Below the pieces are notes generated by a model. The model was not told the origin of the DNA. It was given only the letters and a program-made list of their open reading frames with translations, and searched no databases. A stretch of 64,000 nt of DNA from Caenorhabditis remanei (lineage: Eukaryota > Nematoda > Chromadorea > Rhabditida > Rhabditidae). Where the stretch lies: the NCBI RefSeq assembly GCF_010183535.1, contig NC_071328.1, positions 4,774,001 through 4,838,000 on the forward strand. Direction: 5' to 3'. The position numbers were made by a program, and so were the translations under genes. Below, in pieces: positions 35,481-46,657 of the stretch; the stretch's first letter is position 1, and the number at the start of each line of letters is the position of its first letter.

Positions 35481-37660
35481 ATGGCTTCTGACAATGCTGA
35501 AATTCAAGTTGGAGAGGATGCACGTCTTCTTCTGGACAATCAGAACTTGAAACAGGTATGTCTCATTAGCACTTTTCAAAAATATATTGGTTGCCTCGAT
35601 TTGAAAACTTACATCCTCCTTCACTGATGCTAAACAATTTGTTATTTCAGACTTGGAATGCAAGACCCGAGTATCTCTGTGAGCAATCTCGTGTGGCTTG
35701 CTCAGAAGTCGAAGCTCTGAAGGCAAAGAACGCTGATCTCCATAGGGAAAAGCAGGCTCTCATTGAGGTAAGAAACATTTTTGATTCTCGTACTTTTTTA
35801 GTTTATTGTAACACGGAAGGGCTGAGCCTACGGAGAAAACTTGCACCATTTAATCGATTGTTGAACTATTTCTATTTTTTCACTTAGAAACTTGCATTCT
35901 TTCAGAAGAACTCTGTTCAAGAGGTGGTCACTGGTCAAGCCAAGACATATGCAACTATGCTCGAGGCTATGCTCGACGAAGCTAACCATGCTCATTCCTT
36001 GACCAGGGTGACTTGGAATGAAGAAAAGAAAAAGTACGAAACCGCCATGAAGGAATTGAAAGAGTTGGGCGATCGTCTTCGACAAGAGAATCAAGAGCTC
36101 AACGATATGATGGAAGAGTTCAGAGCAATGTGGAAGAAAGATACACAGAACTTCCAAGAGACTTTGAAGGCGTTCAAGGCGGAACGAGCTGAAGTCCAGA
36201 TGGAGGTGGAACGACTGACTCGTCTTTGTGCTGATGAGCAAGATTCTCTTATAACTTGCTATGAACTCAAGGACAAAGAGGAGGACGCTCATAGAGAGAC
36301 TCAAGAGAAGTATGAGAAACTTCAAGCTGAGATGAAAAATGTCGTATCGAAGCACGAAGCTACACAGGGCCAACTCCAAGATCTTCTGCAGCAAAAACAG
36401 ATTGCTGACTCCAAATTGGCAGCACAAGAACATCTCATGAAGAGTCAATCCGCAGAGCTTGCGGCTGCTTTGGATGACTTAATCAAGAGCAGACAGAACA
36501 CTGAACAACATCTTCAAGATATGAAGGACTGCTGGGAAGTGAAGGAGCAAGCCTACGAGCATAGACTGTCCGAAATGGCAAGAGATCAGGAGGAGACAGA
36601 AAATTATCACGAAATGGAGAAATCTGATTTGACTGATCGCCTTCGTGAGTTATTCAGACAAAGAGATGAGCTTAGTGGACAATTTGCGGCGTCGAAAGCT
36701 TCCGTTCAGGAAGAGCTTGAAATGCTGAGAGCAGAGTGCAACATTAATTATGAGAATTATGTGAAGTTCCAAGTGGAGGCAGCCAATCTCGAAAAGTCTC
36801 TCAGAGAATGCAATGAAAAACGTGAAATGGAATCAAACATGTTCGAAAAGGCACTTGTTGAAGTAGAAGCCAAGCTAAGTGAGACTACTGGAAAACTTAT
36901 TGAGAGGACGAATCGCCATGACGAAACTCTAATCAAGCTGAAGGATGCGGAGGACGATCTCGCAAACTGTAGATCACATATGTATTCCACCGCAAATGAT
37001 TTCATGAAGTACCGCAAGCGCAGTGAGGAAAACGACAGGGAGAGAGAACAGCTTCGTGAGCAAGTTACCACCATGCTTCGTGATTTTGTTATAGAGAAGG
37101 AGAAGATGGAGCAAAAGCAAGAAGAAACAGTCGCTGCAGTTCAGCAACGATTCATGAAGCAAATCGAGGAGATCAAGTACAACCACATGTTGGCGATCAA
37201 CCAAGAGATGATCAAGGCTCAAATGGCATTGGACGCTGAAAAGAAGAAACACGCAATTGAGAGTGAAGCTATCAAGACAAAACTGGAGGAGACGCGAGCT
37301 GAACTTTCATTGGTGAAAATGAATACTACCGCTAAACTCTCACTGTTGAACCAAGAAGTCATCACTGTCAGAAATCACAACGTTTCTGTACGCAACGAAT
37401 GTGCCAGTCTTAAGGGTACTCAAGACGCTAATACTGCCCAGATTAGCAGATTGCTGACCCTCGTTGATGAGCTCGAGAAGAGAGACATTGAAAAGGATGA
37501 GGAGCACGAAATCGAGCTGTATCATCTGAAGAAAGCTCACAGAGAACTTGTGGATAACATGGGCGTCGAAGAGTTGGATGATGATAAAGAGCAAGTTCGT
37601 GTTGAAGAAGTCAGCGAGAAGAACGAGTCGGCCGACTGGGAGTTGGTTGATGAAGAGTAA
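35481..37660 (+). CDS. large coiled-coil protein, paralogue 2
   Basis: Exons 35481-35555, 35651-35767 and 35906-37660 give 648 aa. After a short N-terminus (MASDNAEIQVGEDARLLLDN), heptad-rich coiled coil runs nearly to the end. The C-terminus NMGVEELDDDKEQ...SADWELVDEE parallels paralogue 1. A second possible acceptor (ttcacttag, near 35887) would lengthen exon 3, but ctttcag at 35905 is the stronger. An upstream atttcag near 35448 could be the spliced-leader site. I recognise no named family. Confidence 0.85.
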
Positions 37661-37851
37661 GCATGTTGTCTGTTTTCCTGTTGTTTGTAAATTTTACATA
37701 AATATCTATGTCCTCTTGAACTCATTGTGAAAATCTACCTCTTTTCTGTATTTTCTTTTCTAATTTTTCCCAAATGTCTTTCCTAAAACTTGTTGGCACC
37801 TAATCATATAATCAAAAGATGGCGTTTTTTCAACAATTCGTTTTTTAATGT

Positions 37852-39488
37852 TCAATTAATCCATGGTTTCTTCTCATACCCCTTGTTGACATTGTAAATG
37901 TATGAAGGGACCGGGCGAACAGCAGTTTTGCGAAGGCTCGACGTTGGACCGTCATGTGAGACGCGTGGGGTTGCCGACAATTTCGGAATAGCCAAACGAT
38001 TGAAAAGATCACTCCGGTTGACCTTCTGTAAAAAAATATATATATAATTTGAAATTATTCAGATTCTCTATACCGCAGCAGGAGTAGCGGCGCCAGCAGT
38101 TGTTGGAGGCTGTTGACCCGCACGATCGACAGATCGAGCACGTGTGGTAACCACTGGCGGGCGAGCAGGCCGTTGTCCAGAAGATGGCTGAAAGAACAAA
38201 ATTCGGTTGAAAAAACGGGTGCCTTACCATAGCTGGTTTCTTAATCATTGTGCTCGGAGTGCCAGGTTGGACTCTTAGTGCCTGACGGCTTCGTGCAGTT
38301 TGAGCCACAGGAGCTGCAGGGCGAGCAGCAGCCAACCGCTTCTGTTGAGCTTCCGAATCAGCGGCGGCGGCAGTAGGTGGAGCGGTAGGTTTGACAACAT
38401 TCATACGAAGAATTGACGAACGGTTGGCTGTAGCAATCGGGCGAGATTTCGGTGTCATTTTACTGAGAGAAACCGTAGTTTTGGTGACGGATGCAGAACG
38501 TCGAGGTGGTGCAATTGGTGTTGTAGATCCAGTTGGCTTCATCGGCATTACACTACGACGGAACGACGAAGTTCCGGTTGTATTCGTCCGACGAGTACGG
38601 TCACGAGATCTGTCTCCACTTCCTGGAGCTGCGTCGTTTTTCACCGCTGCTACTGGCGTCTTCTGAGCGATTTTCATCGGCATAACACTGCGACGGACAC
38701 CAGGCGCCTTGAAAGTAACCTCAGCGGCGCGAGCAGCCATGGCACGAGTGACAACTCCGGTTGCAGCGTTCGTGATTGGTGCAGAGATGGTACGGGTCAC
38801 CGAGTTGTGTCGAGAACGAGGAATTGATGATTCTCTTGTCGCAGCTGCTGTTGGTTCTCGAGATACTGATCGTTTTGTGCTGATCGAGCGAGCACGATTG
38901 GCAGCTGGAAGTGCTGATCGCCGCTTGTTCTCTTCCTCTTGTTTCTTCTTCTGCTCAGAACGACGACGCTGTGAAAGACGTTCCTCTGGTTCTTTTGCAG
39001 CAAACATTGTCAACTTCTCGAGACTTTCAATCAATTGATTTTCTCCGTATGGCTTTGCTGGAACCGGCGCTGTGTCGTTTGGCACAATCTTAAGTGGTTC
39101 TCTGTTTTGGTGTGGTACTGGTTTGGCTGGAGCAGCCGTCTCCACAGATTCGTTTTGTTCAACAACATGTACGGTGCTCTCAGAGGATGACGACGAGGAT
39201 AAGAAGTTGTCCATATTTCCAGTAGGTAACGCGTCACCGGATTCACGAACAGCTGATGGAAGTTTCATTTTTACAGGAGTGTCGCATTCCAGATTTGCTG
39301 AAAATGATTGAAATGAATAATTAGAGGTTTAGAACGTGCTTACGGAAGTGTTTCTCAAAATACGAAGATTCACATGGCTGATCTCTGCTTGGTGAACTCG
39401 AAAGTCTCGAGTAATCCTTCACTTTCGGTACAGCAATGCTGCTAAAGAAGTTCTCGTCAAATTCTTGAATAGTTTGATTTTTACTCAT
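37852..39488 (-). CDS. tpxl-1: TPX2-like Aurora A activator
   Basis: Minus-strand exons 39344-39488, 38228-39297, 38074-38187 and 37852-38025 give 500 aa, close to C. elegans TPXL-1 as I recall it. The N-terminus (FDENFFSSIAVPKVKDYSRL) matches the short aromatic segment that binds and activates Aurora A (AIR-1), with Phe at residues 14-15. The remainder is basic, Ala/Pro/Ser-rich and repetitive. Two copies of RRSVMPMK (near residues 250 and 290) are notable. TPXL-1 localises to spindle microtubules near centrosomes and sets spindle length. The ATG follows ccatttcag AAAG, a likely trans-splice site. It lies 266 bp downstream of icp-1 on the same strand, as expected for an operon. Confidence 0.85.
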
Positions 39489-39754
39489 CTTTCTGAAATG
39501 GTTAATTAGAGAGATGGAAAAGAATAGAAATGAAATAAATAAAAATCGTGACAGGAAACACGTAGCACAAAACATAACAGAAAAGGAAAAAGACCGCCAA
39601 AAATTTATTCACAAACAGAGTACCATTGGGAGGGTGGGTACTAGTACAATGGAAAGTTTAGAAATAATAATAAAAATTCGAAAAAAAGAAATAAAATAAA
39701 AGTTTTGAACTGGCTGAGAATTTCTTGACTCGTTCGTATTCATCAACTTTTCAG

Positions 39755-41972
39755 TTACTCAGAAATGTCTGAAAGCGCAGTTCGGAGTGCGTTTCCACCG
39801 GCCGGTGACCTCCAGACAGCCGATGAGCCACGCTTCTTCGTTTTGACCGCGTCACCGAAGATCTCTTTCAGATTTGGCTGAAAATTGAAATGTTATGCTA
39901 CTGGGAACCTTTAAAAGTTCACTTACTTTTTCGATCTCTCCAAAGAATGCAGAAATATCGAACGGTGGCCTAATAACGTGTCGCCGCACGTTTTCTCGAA
40001 CCACAGCAAAATCCGCCCATGCTGGGACTTCCTTTCTCGGATCGTCTTCTTGATCGGTTTCGTCGTCACTGTTCAAATCATGCAATCCATAGTCGTTCTT
40101 CGAATTGGCTTGATAAGTACGCGGCGGAGTCATCTGGTAGACTGTCGGTGGAGGCGTCTGTCCAGAAGCCTCTTGCTTCGCTTTTTTTGCTGCTTGCTTG
40201 GCAAGTGTTGCTTGAAGTTCAGCTTCTTCTCTGGCTTGCTGTTCACGTAGTCGCGTTTCTTCTTCTTTTTGAATTGCGAGTAAACGTTCTTTCTCTTCTT
40301 CAGCGTGTTTTCGTCGTGCAGCTTCTGCCTTCTCCTCTGCAGCCTTCTTCTCCTTCAGTTTCTTTTGTTCTTCAGCCTGCGCTGCGGCTTGAGCTTCAGC
40401 CAAAGCCTTAGCTTCCTTGGCTTCAGCTGCTTGCTGCATCAGGTATCGCTCTTGTTCAGCTCGAAGCTTCGCATCAGCATCTTCTTCTGCAGACGGCTTT
40501 GAAGAAGTGGAAGCTGTTGTGGTTGGATGAGATCGCTTTGCCTTTGCTTTCGGTTTTTGTGGACGTGGCGGTGGTGGCGTTTCGTCTAACTCCATGTCTA
40601 CTGGCTCATCTTTCACTTGCCGAAGAGCATTTCTTGGAAGATTTCGCGAAGGCTGAAAATTTTTATTGAGAAATTGCTTTATTTTATTAACACTGACCGA
40701 AATTTGTACAGTAGGTTGAGCGACAGTAACCACGTTCTGCCCTCCTTTTCCGGTCGTCAGTTCAACTCGTCCCTTCTTGGCTGGTCCTCGTCCTGGCGTT
40801 GATGCACCGTCCGCAGCTGCTGCAAACACTTTGCGGCTTACAGGTTTCTTGGCCTGCGGAGTCTTCGCTTCAGGATTCGGACGAGCTCTCGTTGGGGATT
40901 TTCCTTCCCTCATATTTTTCTGGAAGTTCGCGGTACGCTCTTCTTTCTTCCTCATCTCTTCAATCTTCTCCCGTCGCGCTCTCTCCATCTCATTCTTTCG
41001 TTCCATCACAGCCATCCGCTTCACTTCCTCTTTCCTAGCTTTCTCTCGCTTTTGATCTAAAACTAGTTGTCGCAAGTCTTCAGCGTGCTTCTGTTTCTTC
41101 TCTTGATCTTTCTCCGTTTCTTGGAATACTGCTCTATGAGGAGTTCTTGGTGCCACGACAGCTGCTCGTGCTGGAGTTCCATTTGCTCTTGTCGGAGTGG
41201 CTGAGAAGATGTTACGAGGAGTCGCATGCGTGCTGTGTGCTTCTCGTGGTGGATTTCTTCGCGGAGTACCACTGTATGCAGCGTTTCGAGCGAGACTTGA
41301 AGGTTGTTGCTCGTCGGTTTTCCTTGAAATGCTGAGTTGCTGCATACGAATCAATGTGCTTGGAACGACAACCTCCTCGAAATTTCTGTCGCTCATTGCC
41401 GAGTTAATTCTTGGTGTCACTGGTTCCGGTCTGAGAGCCTCCGAGGCGTCGTCCACATCCATATCAGTATGAGCATGATCCTCTGGCTCCGCTGTTTCAC
41501 TTTGTACGACATCTTCTTCTGGACTTTGACTCATTTGTCGACGGACGTCTTCCTTACTTCTAGACGTAGCACTTGCCACATTTCGAGCTGCTCGTGAAGC
41601 GGCAGTCTAAAAAACTTGTTTTCTGTTTGATACCTACTATTTTATTGTTAATATCTCACCTTTTTATTTTGGACAGGAGCAATGAGATGTTCCAAATCAC
41701 CGCAGATAGCGTTTCTTAACTTTTCTGATACTTCTGGTGCAACTTTATTTGTTATTACTGTGTCGACATTTCGGCAAAACTCCTCGATGTGACTTCCGAC
41801 TAAGCTCGAGTGCGCAGCGACGACGTCCTCGAATATCTGAAATGGAATCTATTTTTCGTTTGTTTAACTATCTACAACCAACCTTCAATATTGAAGGATT
41901 CGCAGAGAAGGCTTTAATTGTTGGCTCTGCCTGCTTTCGATTGGTGGTTCTCACTTTCGCTTTCGGCGGCAT
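39755..41972 (-). CDS. icp-1: inner centromere protein INCENP
   Basis: Minus-strand exons 41883-41972, 41660-41836, 39927-41606 and 39755-39877 give 689 aa. The order is a basic start ([17 protein letters not shown]), a Ser/Thr/Pro-rich middle, and a long charged single-helix-like segment (about residues 390-520). The IN-box follows: [29 protein letters not shown], then the last exon with GSSAVWRSP, the TSS-motif position phosphorylated by Aurora B. It is the scaffold that binds and activates Aurora B (AIR-2) in the chromosomal passenger complex. A 45-nt AT-rich stretch with GTCAGT...TTTTCAG ends lies in frame inside exon 3 (near 40653-40697) and may be an intron that is sometimes or always removed, giving 674 aa. 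Confidence 0.9.
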
Positions 41973-42600
41973 CTGAAACAAAATCATCCATTTTACGAGG
42001 AAGTAAAAAATTTTATTCAGAAGAAAAAGTCAAGTTTCAAACGGGGCTTCTGGGAAAAGTAAGTCAAGGGGACAGAACAGCACAAAATTTTAAAGCGCAC
42101 GCGTTCGCGCGCAAGCGAGACGAAAACGGGCGTGCAATGGAGCGGGATTGCTGTGTGTTTTATTTTTGTGAAAATCATCTTCAGCGCAAAGTTAAAATAA
42201 GAAGAGGGAATCAAATAGGAAGAAACGAGTGGATAGAACAGAGGGAAGATGTATTTCGTTTAAAAAGTCTGAAATCTGAAGAAAATTGTGTCATTAACTT
42301 AGAAATTTTAACGAAATTCATGCATTTAGTATAGATTTATCATCTTTTCTAGTTAAAAATACGAAACTTAATATTAAAAACATTTTTTCTATTCATTCAA
42401 GTTTGTCATTTCCCGCGCAAGTCTTGCCACGAATTCTACAGTGAAAGACGCACACATAAATTATACAGGTTGCGTCACACAACGATTTGTTTATCTTACT
42501 GTAGTTTCTGTTTCCTTTTTAGAATGTTCCTATTCTCTTTCGCTCTTTAATTAAAACAATTTTCTGATCAATCTATCATTGTTTCAGGCAAAGCATCGGA
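41973..42600. promoter_or_regulatory. divergent promoter region icp-1 / PAAF1-like
   Basis: 628 bp between head-to-head genes. A purine-rich open frame in the middle has no splice context. The gtttcag at about 42587 is a likely spliced-leader acceptor for the plus-strand gene. I see no TATA box. Confidence 0.4.
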
Positions 42601-43910
42601 ATGGAAGCTAAAGACGATACAAAACCTACAAAAAACATCGACGAAACTCTTGTGATTCAACATGACTGGCATATTGGTCTCAGGGAACCAACTTCAGAAT
42701 TTTACATCGGTGTCAAGCCATCAGGTGCTACTCAAACAGAATATTTCGATGTGAAAATCACAAAACTTGTCGATGAGTATGGATTCGCTGTGATGCCAGG
42801 AGTAGGAACAATCAAATCATCAAGCATCACAAATGTTTCACTGGATGAGTCTGTAAGTGATTGTTTCTCTGAAAATAATCAATATGATGATTATTTCAGA
42901 AGAATCTTCACATCACATTCCAAGGAAAAACAACCATTTTCGTAGCTCCCTCCAGCCAACAAAAAGTGGAAGGCTTGAAGTCAGCACCGAGAACTTTCGA
43001 CGTTTCGTCTACCGGAAGCACTTATACAACAGCCGATTTGAGTGGAAACTTTGTGATTGCTAGCGCCAAACATGCAGAAACATTGGTACTAACCCAAAAA
43101 GTTGTTTTCCTATTCTATATCAAAAACTTTCAGAGAGTTCTCGAAGGCCACATCATGGATGTCTACCGTTGCATGTATTTCCCATCGGGACTCATCATTC
43201 TCAGCGGCGGGATAGATATGACTGTCCGAATCTGGGCAGTGGACACGGGATCATGTGCTGTAACTCTGAAAGGTCACAAAGGAGCAATCACAGGTATCGG
43301 AATTATCGGAGCTGGACGCGACGTTCTTTCGTGTTCAAATGATGGGACAGCGAGAATGTGGAAGTGTGGAGAAGAGAGAACTCTGGAGATTTGGGATTTC
43401 AAAAGAGGAAAATGTGTGGATCTGGCTGTCTCGGTGGATAGCTCTCGATTCGCAGTAATTTGTGAGGATAAATTTCTATCGGTTGTGAATTTACACGGAG
43501 AGAAGATTCGCCACGACTTCCAATTGCCTTCTACACCCACAGCGCTATGCTTCTCTGGTGATGAAGCTGGAGATGTAGTGTTCGTTGGTTTCGAAGATGG
43601 ACACGTTGGAGCATACGATGTGTCTCGAGAACGGCTTATTGGAGAGATTGCCACACAAAAAGGAAGCGTGACGAATATAAAATGTTACTGTAATCGTCTT
43701 ATCGTCGCTTTCACAAGTGGTGGAGTTCTCGGTTATCCAATCCCATCGCTTCCAACGAATTCTTCAGAAGGCACTCCATTTAATATCATTTCTGCAGAAT
43801 ATGAATTCACCGGTGCTGATTGTGAACCGGTTTATGACATGGCTATTTATAAGGAGAAATTCTACACTTGTTGTAGAGACGGACTAGTTCGAATGTATAA
43901 AATGCCCTAA
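42601..43910 (+). CDS. PAAF1/Rpn14-like WD40 proteasome assembly factor
   Basis: Exons 42601-42852, 42900-43085 and 43134-43910 give 404 aa, close to human PAAF1 (about 390). WD repeats are visible, including GHIMDVYRCMYFPSGLIILSG, DMTVRIWAVDTGSC and HKGAITGIGIIGAGRDVLSC followed by NDGTARMW. The family binds 19S ATPase subunits and chaperones or negatively controls assembly of the regulatory particle. The assignment rests on the arrangement of the central repeats; other WD40 families are possible. The gene is followed after 123 bp by nsun-4 on the same strand, so the two may be co-transcribed. Confidence 0.8.
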
Positions 43911-44033
43911 TTATTGCACATAAAGTTGTCTGTACATTGTGTTCTTTTTGTCTTCGTTGCTGTTTTTACATGGTTTTCATCCCATCTTTCCTTTTTGAGG
44001 TTCATTGCCAGTTTTTACATTGAATAATACAGA

Positions 44034-45625
44034 ATGAGTTGTCTCCGGCCGTCCCATTCAATATGTCTGCAACAAATTCGGTGGAAAACAGTGAAATTCA
44101 AGCCGAAAGTGAGAGAAATTTACCAGAAAATTCGGAAAAATCTACTTATAGATCGCCAAAACGAAACCACTGAAAACGCCATCCGCACAGGCTCTCGATC
44201 ATTTCGATTTCTATTACGGACCACTTTTCGGGAAGAAATGGCCGAGTATTCGTCTCGGTTTACTCTCTCCGAATAGATATTTAGCAGTGATGAACACAAT
44301 GAGCAGGAATTGGGAAGCACACGATGAAATACTTTCCGATATGGGTGCTCGGGATCTGTTAGCGAGTATTCGTGGCAAAACAGAAGACGAAATTCTAGAA
44401 GCAAAGCGAAAAATCGTAGAGAAAAGAGCAGATGAGGAGACGAGAAAAGTCAAGCAAGAACTTCAGAATCCATCAACATCGTCAGAAAAAGAGTTGCATA
44501 ATGAGGAGCAAGAAGCGATTTTCCGATCAGCAGCTGGCTTGAGTGAATTTCGACAGAGTCCTGGAGAATTGTCTTCTGGAACCCTTCAAATGGGTCAAGG
44601 AGGTGTGAAAAGTCAGCAGAATAAGGATGTAGAGATCACTGGATTTGAGGGAGAAGGCGTCAGAATTCCGAAGAGAGAACACTTTTTATATTATCCAAAG
44701 TGAGAATTTCAACTTTGATGAAATATCTAATCAAAGTATTCCAGAGCTCTCCGAGTCCGCGCATTCGAGCGAGCAGTTCTTCTCGACTTTCCTGCTCCAA
44801 TGAAAGATGAAGTCGGTGTTCCAAGCTACTGGCTGTTAGATGGTGGATCTCTTCTTCCAGTGTTGGCTCTCGGTCTCCAGAAGAATGAATCTCTTCTTGA
44901 TATGTGTGCAGCGCCTGGCGGAAAGAGTCTCCTCGCTGCTCTCTCAAATCTTCCATCGAAAATTGTTTGTAATGATTTCAAATTGGCTAGATTAGGACAA
45001 CTGAAACGAGCTCTTATGACATATGTTGCGGAGGATAGTGAGGCGATCGATAAGTTTGTGCTGAAACGAAAAGATGCGTCAGATGTGAAAACGTGGGATG
45101 AATTCGAAGCATACGACAAAGTGTTGGCTGATGTCCCATGCTCTACCGATCGATTATCTGTTAGTACGGATGATGGAAACATTTTCAGCACAGCGTCGAC
45201 ACAACAGAGGCTGGATTTGCCGTTGTTGCAGACGAAGATTCTCGTGTAAGTTTGAAAAAGTTTGAAAAGTATTACAAATATGTCTGTAATTACATACATA
45301 TTTTTTTATTTAAAATAATTCTCATCAAAACGCTTCCGTTTTTAGAAACGCCCTTCGCTCCGTAAAAGTTGGCGGATCAGTCGTCTATTCAACTTGCACT
45401 TTGTCTCCAAGTCAAAACGAAGCAGTAGTCGAGAACGCTGTCGCCGTGGCACGAAATGATTTCGGAATCGAGACAGTCGAGGAATCCCTCCACCAACTCG
45501 TCTCTCACATGACATCATCTGGTCTCTACCGTTTCCATGACACTCCACTGGGCGCCCTCGTCGTCCCGTTCCTTCCCTCGAATTTTGGACCAATGTATAT
45601 TTGCAAATTAACCAGATTGCAATAG
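44034..45625 (+). CDS. nsun-4: mitochondrial rRNA m5C methyltransferase NSUN4
   Basis: Exons 44034-44090, 44152-44699, 44745-45245 and 45346-45625 give 461 aa. The start exon encodes MSCLRPSHSICLQQIRWKT, a basic amphipathic leader typical of mitochondrial import. The family segment ALDHFDFYYGPLFGKKWPSI follows. SAM-binding LLDMCAAPGGKS, motif IV DVPCSTDR (with the Cys used for product release) and motif VI VVYSTCTLSP (catalytic Cys) are all present. Known function: methylates small mitochondrial rRNA and helps assemble the mitoribosome. The first intron (GTGAAA...TTATAG) has a weak donor but is forced by an in-frame stop. A trans-splice-like acceptor (aatacag) abuts the ATG. Confidence 0.88.
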
Positions 45626-46121
45626 ATTTTTATTATTTTTCTTGTTGATTTTTTGCTCTCTCATTTAGTTCTCATAGTTTAGTGTGAATTTGTTATAAAT
45701 TGTTTCGTCGTTCGCTCTCATTTTCTCTCTCATTCTTGCAGTTCCCATCTGCCAATATTTGTGTACCTCATCATAAATTCATGGAATATTTCTTAACGTT
45801 CTGTTGCCCTATCACCCCTTACATTTTGATCAAACAAGCAACCCAGGAACACCAAAATACGATAGTTTTTTTCGTATTGCGAAATCCACGGTTCAAACGA
45901 TCAGATTATTTTTTATTTTCGGCGGGAAACTGGTCAGCGCCCTTATTCGAAGACCAGACAATTGTATTTCGAAATAGTGGGCAGTCACCATCTGCTCTCT
46001 CTCTCTCGCTCTCATTTTCTCGTTTCCTTTCTTTTTCGGCTCATTACACATATCTCGTTCTCTTTCGTTTGTTCTTCACTGCCATAACCGTTTTCAAATC
46101 AAATTTTCAGAACCTTCCATC
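45626..46121. other. intergenic / 5' region of the TBCA gene
   Basis: Pyrimidine-rich, ending aaattttcag at 46110, a likely trans-splice or 5'UTR-intron acceptor 11 bases before the ATG. No exon is supported. Confidence 0.45.
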
Positions 46122-46460
46122 ATGTCGGACGCCGATCAACTCAAGCAACTGAAAATCAAGACTGGCGTCGTCAAGCGTCTTATCAAGGAGCACGCTTCTT
46201 ATCAGAAGCAGGTTGTGAAGGATGAGGAGAAGGCTGAGAAGTTGGCTGCCGACGCCACCAACGAAGACGAGGAATATGTCGCCAAAAAGGCGAAGGAGGT
46301 TGTTAAGGAGACAGTGACGATGGTTCGCGATGCTCACGGACGTCTTCAGAAGGCTATTGTCGATCTTCAAACTCTCATCTCTTCGGGAAGCTTCTCCGAT
46401 GAATGCGCCGAGTTGGCTGAGGCAAAGACTCAGTTGGAGGCTGCCGCTGCTTCCGCTTAA
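46122..46460 (+). CDS. tubulin-specific chaperone A (TBCA)
   Basis: Single-exon 112-aa protein, the usual TBCA size: a three-helix bundle with LKIKTGVVKRLIKEHASYQ at the N-terminus and a C-terminal AKTQLEAA. It binds released beta-tubulin and feeds the tubulin heterodimer assembly pathway in the cytosol. Codon use is strongly biased (many GAG, AAG, CTT), as expected for an expressed housekeeping gene. It has no introns inside the coding region. Confidence 0.9.
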   Translation: MSDADQLKQLKIKTGVVKRLIKEHASYQKQVVKDEEKAEKLAADATNEDEEYVAKKAKEVVKETVTMVRDAHGRLQKAIVDLQTLISSGSFSDECAELAEAKTQLEAAAASA

Positions 46461-46657
46461 ACCATGGCAATTTTCGCTTACTTTGGGATTTTCGGTGATT
46501 GAATTTTGAAATTGAATATGATCTGCTTATTTTGTCATTACATACTTTAATTTATACAAGCATCCAACAATAAATATAAAAACTTAATCACAGTTGCAAT
46601 AAGAAAACACCCGGAAGATAAAAATGGAATAGGGGAATTTTAAATTTTAATTGCATT

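Noticed and set aside
35828..36448. 206-codon antisense hydrophobic frame in coiled-coil paralogue 2
   Set aside because: Antisense of heptad-rich GAG/AAG codons reads as Leu/Phe-rich; an expected shadow.
38391..39038. Antisense frames opposite tpxl-1
   Set aside because: Shadows of an Ala/Arg/Thr-rich coding exon.
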